Of a stretch of 5,747 nt of DNA, positions 1 through 5,293 are shown one piece after another. How positions within the stretch are numbered: the first letter of the stretch is position 1; every line of letters begins with the position of its first letter. A program made the translations under genes and the position numbers. This stretch comes from an uncultured Collinsella sp. GTDB taxonomy: Bacteria > Actinomycetota > Coriobacteriia > Coriobacteriales > Coriobacteriaceae. The DNA lies in assembly GCA_900548935.1 (NCBI GenBank), contig URMR01000121.1:1-5747 (forward strand). The letters run 5' to 3'. The notes under the pieces were generated by a model, which ran no database searches, was not told where the DNA came from, and was given only the letters and a program-made list of their open reading frames with translations.

Positions 1-613
1 GAATATCGCGGGGCGCACCCGCCTCGACGAAGGTTTCGAGGATAAGGCGATGGGCGGGATTTTTGGTTCCCGTATTGAGCTTGCCGTCCGAGAAGGTCCC
101 CGCGCCGCCCAGACCAAACTGGATATTACTCTCGGGGTCGAGGATGCGCTCCTTTAGAAAGAGGTCAATCGCATGCGAGCGGCGAAATGCCGGGTCGCCG
201 CGCTCGATGAGTAAGGGCTTAAGACCTGCTTCGGCGAGCGTAAGCGCAGCGAAAAGGCCGGCGCATCCGGCGCCGACAACGACAGGGCGTTCTTGAGGTG
301 CGTCGGAGACGGGGGAGGGGAACGAAGGCTTATCGTCCTCTATCGCGCGTACGCGCGAGCGGTCACGCTCGGTGACGCTGTCGACCGCTTCTCGCTCGAG
401 GTGGGGACTGGTCAGCTCAACGCGAAAGCTCAGGATAAAATGGACGTCTCGTTTTTTGCGAGCGTCGATTGACTTGCGGTGGAGCTCGATGGACTTGATC
501 TCGGAGTCCTTGCAACGTAGGACGCGCTTGGCGACTCGCTTGCCAACAATGAGGCAGGCATTTTCATCGCCGGCTTCATCGAGCGAAGCGTTGACTTGGG
601 TGATTTCGATCAT
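1..613 (-). CDS. NAD(P)/FAD-dependent oxidoreductase, COG2509 type (partial, C-terminus outside window)
   Basis: This is a flavoprotein of the COG2509 'FAD-dependent dehydrogenase' type, probably cytoplasmic; the substrate is unknown. The 204 visible residues start with an N-terminal domain of about 100 residues carrying the family-like stretch RKSIDARKKRDVHF (about 46-59). A dinucleotide-binding Rossmann motif follows, VVVGAGCAGLFAAL (about 111-124), ending in the acidic IERG (about 136-139) expected to hold the FAD ribose. Next comes GGAGTFSDGKLNTGTKN (about 169-185), a conserved FAD-contact motif in this family. Full-length relatives are usually around 450-550 residues, so more than half is missing only because the window ends. 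The ATG start is supported by AAGGAG at 620-625, six bases upstream. The gene follows the BaiN-like gene on the same strand but sits behind a terminator. Family assignment is confident; the physiological role is not known. Confidence 0.88.
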   Translation of the reverse strand, partial: MIEITQVNASLDEAGDENACLIVGKRVAKRVLRCKDSEIKSIELHRKSIDARKKRDVHFILSFRVELTSPHLEREAVDSVTERDRSRVRAIEDDKPSFPSPVSDAPQERPVVVGAGCAGLFAALTLAEAGLKPLLIERGDPAFRRSHAIDLFLKERILDPESNIQFGLGGAGTFSDGKLNTGTKNPAHRLILETFVEAGAPRDI

Positions 614-619
614 CGAGGT

Positions 620-625
620 CTCCTT
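620..625 (-). promoter_or_regulatory. Ribosome binding site of the COG2509-type gene
   Basis: On the minus strand AAGGAG lies six bases before the ATG at 613-611. It fixes the start of the partial flavoprotein gene. It is only about ten bases beyond the T-run of the preceding terminator, which is unusually tight. Confidence 0.75.
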
Positions 626-634
626 AGAGGCAAG

Positions 635-663
635 AAAAAGGCCGTCCGGTATCCCAGACGGCC
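635..663 (-). terminator. Rho-independent terminator after the mrp/BaiN-like unit
   Basis: Read on the minus strand, GGCCGTCTGG (663-654) pairs with CCGGACGGCC (649-640) across the loop GATA (653-650), giving a ten-pair GC-rich stem with one G-U pair. TTTTT (639-635) follows immediately. It starts 31 bases after the TAG stop of the BaiN-like gene, so it should end that transcript. There is no T-run on the plus-strand side directly at the stem, so it is a one-way terminator for the minus strand. It also lies in front of the next gene, with the T-run ending 22 bases from that gene's ATG. Confidence 0.85.
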
Positions 664-677
664 CGAATGCGTTTTTG

Positions 678-683
678 ATTATA
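678..683 (-). promoter_or_regulatory. Candidate -10 box (TATAAT) upstream of the COG2509-type gene
   Basis: The minus strand carries a perfect TATAAT just after the TAG stop of the BaiN-like gene. No good TTGACA-like -35 is visible 16-18 bases upstream; that stretch is inside the 3' end of the BaiN-like gene. If used, transcription would begin near 668-672 and the terminator hairpin would form the first structure of the leader. The perfect match may be chance, so this is tentative. Confidence 0.35.
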
Positions 684-693
684 GACTGCGCGG

Positions 694-1965
694 CTACAGG
701 CTGCTTGCAGCGCGAATGCCCGAGAGCCATGCCCACGCAAGGTTAAAGCCTCCGCAATCGGCGTCGATGTCGAGCGCTTCGCCGCAGACGTAAAGCGGGG
801 CGTCGACAACGCTGCGCGCGCGTAGACTGGGTGTTGAGATGCTCTCGACAGATATGCCACCACGCGTGACCTGCGCCGAGCGCTCCTCGGCGGTTCCTTC
901 GACGAGCAACTTAAAGTGCTTGAGAATCGAGACCAGGTGGATGACATCGTTGGAGCCTGGATGGCACTGCTCGAACGCTGCGCAGACGACGCGGGAGAGT
1001 TGCGGGGCAAGCATACCGTCGAGCCAACGGGGATTGCGGGGCGAAAAGCCGCCGAGCAGTTCAACGCGCCGGTTAAGCATATCGAGCAACTCGTCTTTAG
1101 AGAGGTCGGGGAAAACGTCGAGCAGGATCGTATCGCCGCGCTGGATACGACGGGAGAGGTTGAAGGCAGCGACGCCCGAGATACCGAAGGTTCGAAACAG
1201 GACTTCACCGTCTTCGTGCCAGAGCTCATTATGATTGCGAGCGAGCGTCAAGCGGGCGCGGACGCGCAGGCCATCCAACGTCTTGAGTGCCGTCCAATCG
1301 CCGACGACCGTTGCCGATACGGGGCAGAGGATGGGGCGCAGCGAAGTGAGGGGGAGGCGAAACGTATCGGCGATACCGGTGGGGTCGCCGCCCGTGGCGA
1401 TAATAACGGCATGTGCCTGCAGGGCCACGTTCTTGCGAGGGACATCGGCGAGCGCTTTCCGAAGCGAGCGGAGCTCCGATTTTCGGTCATCGTGCTTTTT
1501 TGCCTTGAGTGCCCGCGCTGGACGGTCTATTTGGAGTGTCCAGCCTTCGGAAGCTTTGTGCGCCGAGGCAACGTTGGCTCCGCAGATTAAGGTGATACCT
1601 AGGCGGTCGCAAACGTTGAGAAGCGCGTCGCGCACCGATTCGGCGCGAAGGGAGCGCGGGTACAGCCGGCCTTCCTCGGAGGTTGTCATGATGCCCAGCG
1701 AGGAGAAGAAACCCATAAGCTTTTGTTCGGGTTGGGGGCCCATGACAGATTCGACGAATGCGGGGTGGTTATACCGCTGAGGATCAATCGATTCGTTGGA
1801 GAGGTTGCAGCGGCCGTTACCGGTCGCAAGGAGCTTAAGGCCACAGGCGACATCGCGCTCAACGATGCAGACGCTTTTGCCAGCGCGTGCGGCCGTAATG
1901 GCGGCGGCGAGGCCTGAAGCCCCGCCGCCGATTACCAGGACGTCATAGAAGGTGCTCGCGTTCAC
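694..1965 (-). CDS. HI0933/BaiN-family NAD(P)/FAD-dependent oxidoreductase
   Basis: This is a 423-residue flavoprotein of the HI0933-like family (YhiN, BaiN, 'aminoacetone oxidase family'), presumably cytoplasmic; the natural substrate is not known for most members. Visible motifs are the N-terminal FAD site DVLVIGGGASGLAAAITAA (8-26), the family signature GLKLLATGNGRCNLSN (42-57), YPRSLRAESVRDAL (102-115), the second nucleotide-contact strand VIIATGG (187-193), GEVLFRTFGISGVAAFNLSR (253-272), and the C-terminal VCGEALDIDADCGGFNLAWA (393-412) that closes the FAD pocket. Length is normal or slightly long. The start is GTG directly after the mrp TAA stop, with GAGG at 1971-1974 as ribosome site, so translational coupling to mrp is likely. 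Two oddities: a basic, Lys/Arg-rich stretch at about 150-178, and a shortened segment after ATGG that lacks the SYPxTGSxGDG loop usual in the family. BaiN of bile-acid-dehydroxylating clostridia is a homologue, but no other bai genes are here. Confidence 0.92.
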   Translation of the reverse strand: MNASTFYDVLVIGGGASGLAAAITAARAGKSVCIVERDVACGLKLLATGNGRCNLSNESIDPQRYNHPAFVESVMGPQPEQKLMGFFSSLGIMTTSEEGRLYPRSLRAESVRDALLNVCDRLGITLICGANVASAHKASEGWTLQIDRPARALKAKKHDDRKSELRSLRKALADVPRKNVALQAHAVIIATGGDPTGIADTFRLPLTSLRPILCPVSATVVGDWTALKTLDGLRVRARLTLARNHNELWHEDGEVLFRTFGISGVAAFNLSRRIQRGDTILLDVFPDLSKDELLDMLNRRVELLGGFSPRNPRWLDGMLAPQLSRVVCAAFEQCHPGSNDVIHLVSILKHFKLLVEGTAEERSAQVTRGGISVESISTPSLRARSVVDAPLYVCGEALDIDADCGGFNLAWAWLSGIRAASSL

Positions 1966-2796
1966 TTAGGCCTCGTCGGTCTCGTGCGGGGCGATGGCCT
2001 CGACGGCAGAGACGGCCTTGGGCAGCATGCCATCGGGCAGCGCGGTCTCAACCTCGCCCTTATCGCAGGCCTCGGCGAGTGACGGATTGATGGGAAGCTG
2101 ACCCAAGATGTCGAGGTTGTAGCGCTCGGCGACTTCGGGGAGCTTGCTCTTACCAAAGACCTCGATCTTCTTGCCGCAATCGGGGCACTCGATATAGCTC
2201 ATGTTCTCGACAACGCCCAGAATGGGGATGTTCATCTTCTCGGCCATGTTGACTGCCTTGGCGACGATCATCGAGACCAAGTCTTGCGGGCTCGTGACGA
2301 TGACGATGCCATCGACGGGCAGCGATTGGAAAACGGTGAGCGCGACGTCGCCCGTTCCCGGAGGCATATCGACCAGCAGGTAGTCGATGGGGCCCCACGA
2401 GGTCTCGCTCCAGAATTGCCTGATGGCGCCCGCGATAACCGGGCCACGCCAAAGGACGGGATCGGTTTCGTTTTGGAGCAGCAGGTTGGAGCTCATGACC
2501 TTGACCCCGTGCTCTGAGATCTCGGGCAGCATAAGATTGCCGAGAGCATGGACATGACGTCCGCTCATACCGAACATCTTGGGGATAGAGGGACCGGTGA
2601 TGTCGGCATCGAGGACGCCGACCTTGTGGCCGTGACGGGCAAGCTCGGTGGCGATGGCACCGGTGACAAACGACTTGCCGACACCGCCCTTGCCGGATAA
2701 CACGGCGATAACGCGCTTGACTTCGGATAGCGTGTTCTCTTCAAATTCCTGCGGTGCGGTTTGTCCGCCGGCCGCCTGTGCGTGCTCGCAACCCAT
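1966..2796 (-). CDS. mrp: Mrp/NBP35-family Fe-S cluster carrier ATPase (ApbC)
   Basis: This is a cytoplasmic P-loop ATPase of the Mrp/NBP35/ApbC family that binds a [4Fe-4S] cluster and passes it to apoproteins. The 276 residues show the deviant Walker A SGKGGVGKS (34-42), the switch-I type DADITGPSIP (63-72), Walker B/switch II DMPPGTGD (143-150), SPQDL (169-173), and the cluster-binding CPDC (204-207) within a conserved NMSYIEC context. It is a short form without the N-terminal MIP18/DUF59 domain; the N-terminus keeps one Cys (MGCEH). The ATG at 2796 is chosen because AAGGAG (2803-2808) lies six bases before it. An in-frame upstream ATG at 2883 would add 29 unlikely residues that run through the probable promoter and palindrome. 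The gene is first in a coupled pair with the BaiN-like flavoprotein, with zero bases between stop and start. The link may be functional (cluster or redox supply) but that is inference. Confidence 0.95.
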   Translation of the reverse strand: MGCEHAQAAGGQTAPQEFEENTLSEVKRVIAVLSGKGGVGKSFVTGAIATELARHGHKVGVLDADITGPSIPKMFGMSGRHVHALGNLMLPEISEHGVKVMSSNLLLQNETDPVLWRGPVIAGAIRQFWSETSWGPIDYLLVDMPPGTGDVALTVFQSLPVDGIVIVTSPQDLVSMIVAKAVNMAEKMNIPILGVVENMSYIECPDCGKKIEVFGKSKLPEVAERYNLDILGQLPINPSLAEACDKGEVETALPDGMLPKAVSAVEAIAPHETDEA

Positions 2797-2802
2797 ATAA
2801 GA

Positions 2803-2808
2803 CTCCTT
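2803..2808 (-). promoter_or_regulatory. mrp: Ribosome binding site deciding the mrp start
   Basis: AAGGAG on the minus strand, six bases before the ATG at 2796-2794. The alternative ATG at 2883 has no comparable site, so the shorter 276-residue product is preferred. Confidence 0.85.
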
Positions 2809-2820
2809 ATGAATTATGTT

Positions 2821-2834
2821 GGGACCAGGGTCCC
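2821..2834. promoter_or_regulatory. Palindrome GGGACC-AG-GGTCCC in the mrp leader
   Basis: Two perfect six-base inverted arms are separated by two bases, between the candidate mrp promoter and the ribosome binding site. The loop is too small for a good RNA hairpin with full pairing, so a protein operator is the more natural reading. No T-run follows, so it is not a terminator. The regulator is unknown, and a 6+6 palindrome could still be chance in GC-rich DNA. Confidence 0.35.
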
Positions 2835-2853
2835 GCGATGTAACACGAGCGTC

Positions 2854-2883
2854 ATTGTACCCTCGATTGCGAGCAAGAGTCAT
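2854..2883 (-). promoter_or_regulatory. Candidate sigma-70-type promoter of mrp
   Basis: On the minus strand ATGACT (2883-2878) and TACAAT (2859-2854) are separated by 18 bases, matching -35 at four of six and -10 at five of six positions. The start would be near 2847, giving a leader of about 50 bases that contains the GGGACC palindrome and AAGGAG. This would let the mrp pair be expressed independently of the LTA-synthase gene upstream. Confidence 0.45.
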
Positions 2884-2943
2884 TCGTGGTGTACCTAGCT
2901 GTATGACCTCGGCTGTTTGATAGCACGTCGTGAATAGTCGGGC

Positions 2944-5097
2944 CTATTGCACCTTTGTGGCAAACTCAAGATATTGGACGCGCTGTAGCTTGTCGATAGT
3001 TGACGTATAGGGGCTGTCTTCCGATTCGAGGTCATAACGCAGCCCATCGGCGCCGAGATAGCCGGCGACGTTGATGGACGGTACGTCCGACCTTGTTGCA
3101 AGCAAGGCCTTTTGGTAGTCAGTGAGCGGGGCGCCGATCTTATTAAGGGCTATGGCTGCAATCTCGTTGGCTCCGACCGTATCGTAAACATTGAGTTCAT
3201 TGTTACCAGCGATTTCGTAGTTTGCCCAGACAAAATACGTTGATTGATGAACGCGGAAAGCGTGGCTCGCCGTGTCTTCCTGCGGATACAGCTCGTCGTT
3301 GAGACTTGTTGCGATACTGGGCTGATGGTCGCCAAAAAAGACGAGAACGACCGGTCGGCCGATATTGCGGAGCTCGTTGATAAAATACTCGAGATCTCGG
3401 TCGGATGCGTTGATGCAGGTCAGGTACGTATTGAGCATGGCATTGGTGTTCTCGCTGGCACCCTCGACCCAATAATTCGTAAGCTCTTCTGCGGGAACGG
3501 ACCCGATTTCGTATCCGCCATGATTTTGCATCGTTACATCAAAGATGAACTGCGGCCTTTCGTCGGTCCTGAGCAGTTCAAGTATTTTGTCGTAGGTGAC
3601 GTAGTCGCATACACCGTTGTGGTAATAGGGCGCGTCTCCAAAATCGTCGATTGAAAGAAATTCTCCAAAGCCGAGCTGCTGATAGATTTTATCTCGGTGG
3701 TAGTTGACGGGATTTTGGGGGTGCATGGCGGTGGCGACGTACCCAAGCTCTTTAAGGTCTTTTGCCAGGCTATCAACATCGCTCATCTGATAAAGCTGAT
3801 AGGGGATTTTGCCGACTCCGACAAAGGCCGTTGTAGCCCCCGTTAAAAATTCGAATTCGGAGTTGGCCGTTCCGCCCCCTGTGACCGAGGCAAGCATGGT
3901 GCCGCGCACAAGTGTGTCGGGAAGGGAATTATAGTAGTTGGGGCCGAAGTATCCGGCAGCCTTGAGCTGTTCGAAGCACGATAGGTCGGTGAAACTCTCA
4001 TTCATGACGGCAATGACCGTTGGTTTGATCTCATTGAATTGGGCAACGGCCGCGGCGCGTTGCTCGCTGGAGCCGTAGGTGCTGTCATAGGCGACAACAA
4101 GCTCTTGCTCGATATTTTTAGTCTCATCAGGTGTATAGCCCTCGGGCTTTTCAATTGGCAGCTCGTTGACCATCTCGGTAAACGAGGTGATAAAGCCCTG
4201 TGAAACATATGTACAGATGGGCTGCCAGCGGTCAAATCCAAAATTCAGTGCCTGCTCTAAGTCGATACTGGAAAAACCCAAAAGGCTTATCACGCTCACG
4301 AGAAGAAAAGCGCAGAGGTTTCCGGCGATGGCAGGAAGAACATGAGCCGGCGTGCTGAGTTTTCGCGGTCGAATGAGGGAAAGCAGTCCAAGAGAGATTT
4401 CGAGTAACGCGAGCGAGGTGACAATTCCTGCGGTGAAGGTGAACTCATATCCCTCACTTACTTCCATTGCGGTGCCCAATGCCAAAATGTCGCTCGGCAG
4501 GATGGCCTCGCCTTTAAACGTCATAACAAAGTGCTCGGCAATACCAAGAATGCAACAGGCGACGGGCACGAGGACCATCGCCCCTCCGTGTCGCTGCCCT
4601 AACAAATAAAGGGACAGAAGAATCGACGCAAGTAATCCAACGGAAAAGCCGAACGAGTTGGCAGGAATTCGGTAAAAGGTTTCATTGCAGGCGATTTCGA
4701 GCGAAACGAACGACAGGATCGCAACTGCTGCGATGATGATAATGTCGCGGCATATGCAGGCAACCGTTCCAGTTGCGACATCTGTTTGATTGATGAGCTC
4801 CGAAACAAGGGGCTCGACAAGGAGGGCGACTGCGGCAGCGCCGAGTGCGGAATAAGACAGAATCCACAGGGAATTGCCCTCATTTACGAGCAGCTGATTG
4901 GCAATCCATGCCGCAACTACGCCAAGGGGGATGAGGAGCGTCGCGCACCAAAGGGCGCGAAATACAGGCGGTTGTTCCTTTCGTTTGACTGAAACGCATA
5001 TGCGTGCGATGACAGCGGCCACGATGAGAGCGGCAATGAATATAGGTAGATTGGCCATTTCGCGCGAAGTGATTTCAAGGGGGATGTCTTCGGTCAT
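2944..5097 (-). CDS. LTA synthase family membrane sulfatase / phosphoglycerol transferase
   Basis: This is a 717-residue cell-envelope enzyme of the LtaS/MdoB family (COG1368, sulfatase fold). Characterised members move glycerol-phosphate from phosphatidylglycerol onto lipoteichoic acid or glucans outside the membrane. Eight hydrophobic helices are visible at about 15-36, 46-69, 77-96, 112-136, 147-167, 172-193, 220-243 and 252-275. Basic residues fall in the loops expected inside (VKRK 37-40, GQRH 167-170, RPRK 243-246), giving N-out/C-out with the catalytic domain (about 355-660) outside. Catalytic equivalents by motif are Glu367 (MNESF), nucleophile Thr410 (GGGTANSEF), His526 (TMQNHGGY), and Asp590-His591 (FFGDHQPS). 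His459 sits in AMHP, a probable substrate-site motif. The extracellular loop GEAILPSDILALGTAMEVSE (196-215) looks like a family feature. The ATG has GAGGA six bases upstream (5104-5108). LtaS of Staphylococcus has five helices, so this is a longer-anchored subtype; the exact polymer made is unknown. No terminator is visible after its stop. Confidence 0.92.
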   Translation of the reverse strand: MTEDIPLEITSREMANLPIFIAALIVAAVIARICVSVKRKEQPPVFRALWCATLLIPLGVVAAWIANQLLVNEGNSLWILSYSALGAAAVALLVEPLVSELINQTDVATGTVACICRDIIIIAAVAILSFVSLEIACNETFYRIPANSFGFSVGLLASILLSLYLLGQRHGGAMVLVPVACCILGIAEHFVMTFKGEAILPSDILALGTAMEVSEGYEFTFTAGIVTSLALLEISLGLLSLIRPRKLSTPAHVLPAIAGNLCAFLLVSVISLLGFSSIDLEQALNFGFDRWQPICTYVSQGFITSFTEMVNELPIEKPEGYTPDETKNIEQELVVAYDSTYGSSEQRAAAVAQFNEIKPTVIAVMNESFTDLSCFEQLKAAGYFGPNYYNSLPDTLVRGTMLASVTGGGTANSEFEFLTGATTAFVGVGKIPYQLYQMSDVDSLAKDLKELGYVATAMHPQNPVNYHRDKIYQQLGFGEFLSIDDFGDAPYYHNGVCDYVTYDKILELLRTDERPQFIFDVTMQNHGGYEIGSVPAEELTNYWVEGASENTNAMLNTYLTCINASDRDLEYFINELRNIGRPVVLVFFGDHQPSIATSLNDELYPQEDTASHAFRVHQSTYFVWANYEIAGNNELNVYDTVGANEIAAIALNKIGAPLTDYQKALLATRSDVPSINVAGYLGADGLRYDLESEDSPYTSTIDKLQRVQYLEFATKVQ

Positions 5098-5175
5098 GAG
5101 CGGTCCTCGGTTAAGAGCGTTTCAGAGTACTACTGTTAGATTACCGTAACCTTTTCGCGCAAATCGGAAAAGTGT

Positions 5176-5188
5176 TCTGTCGGACAGA
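5176..5188. promoter_or_regulatory. Hyphenated palindrome TCTGTC-G-GACAGA
   Basis: Two perfect six-base arms flank one central base, followed by a further CAGAG so that ACAGACAGAG forms a short direct repeat. The element sits near the middle of the divergent region and is itself bracketed by ACCTTTT and AAAAGGT. It looks like a repressor or activator operator. No regulator is encoded in the window. Confidence 0.4.
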
Positions 5189-5218
5189 CAGAGCAAAAGG
5201 TCTGCGAATCTTGTATTA

Positions 5219-5232
5219 CGAACATCTGTGCG
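5219..5232. promoter_or_regulatory. LexA (SOS) box-like site upstream of uvrA
   Basis: CGAAC-ATCT-GTGCG matches the Gram-positive/actinobacterial LexA consensus CGAAC-N4-GTTCG at nine of the ten defined positions. It lies 61 bases before the uvrA ATG, where a promoter would be expected. uvrA is a classic SOS gene, which raises the prior. Identification is by motif only; the LexA specificity of this organism is not known from the window. Confidence 0.6.
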
Positions 5233-5275
5233 CGTTGAGTGCGCTAAACTCATCGACAGAGTGATTTGAGGTTAT

Positions 5276-5288
5276 AGGAGGCAAGGAG
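5276..5288 (+). promoter_or_regulatory. uvrA: Tandem Shine-Dalgarno sequences before uvrA
   Basis: AGGAGG (5276-5281) and AAGGAG (5283-5288) are only one base apart. The second is five bases from the ATG at 5294 and is the likely working site. The first is 12 bases away and may act as a standby site. Confidence 0.7.
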
Positions 5289-5293
5289 CTTCC

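Larger units (their letters stand above)
5098..5293. other. Divergent intergenic region between the LTA-synthase-like gene and uvrA
   Basis: These 196 bases are AT-richer than the genes and hold the control signals of two divergent genes. Visible are GAGGA for the minus-strand gene (5104-5108), an inverted repeat at 5176-5188, a wider pair ACCTTTT (5149-5155) / AAAAGGT (5195-5201), a LexA-like box (5219-5232), and two ribosome-site-like elements before uvrA (5276-5281 and 5283-5288). I could not place a convincing -35/-10 pair for either gene; TAAACT at 5245-5250 is the best weak -10 for uvrA. Confidence 0.7.

Noticed and set aside
916..1590. A 224-codon open frame on the plus strand opposite the BaiN-like gene
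   Set aside because: It is antisense to a gene with unmistakable family motifs, its product has no recognisable domain, and long antisense frames are common in GC-rich codon usage. The other plus-strand frames at 839-1234, 1235-1780 and 372-746 fail for the same reasons.
694..1965. Bile-acid 7-dehydroxylation operon suggested by BaiN similarity
   Set aside because: No other bai genes are present, and HI0933-family proteins are widespread in bacteria without this pathway.
2797..2883. N-terminal extension of Mrp from an upstream in-frame ATG at 2883
   Set aside because: The extra 29 residues are not family-like, cross the probable promoter and palindrome, and lack a ribosome site. The ATG at 2796 has a strong AAGGAG.
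2884..2943. Terminator after the LTA-synthase-like gene
   Set aside because: Only a short CACGACGTG partial palindrome is present without a T-run, so no intrinsic terminator can be supported; read-through into mrp remains possible.
5151..5172. CTTTTC / GAAAAG hairpin as a terminator
   Set aside because: The stem is only six weak pairs with a ten-base loop and no T-run on either strand, and it lies between divergent starts where no transcript should end.
5211..5250. uvrA promoter using TTGTAT or TATTAC/TAAACT as -35/-10
   Set aside because: No pair of hexamers has both acceptable matches and 16-18 base spacing; only a weak TAAACT -10 remains, so it is not listed as a promoter.
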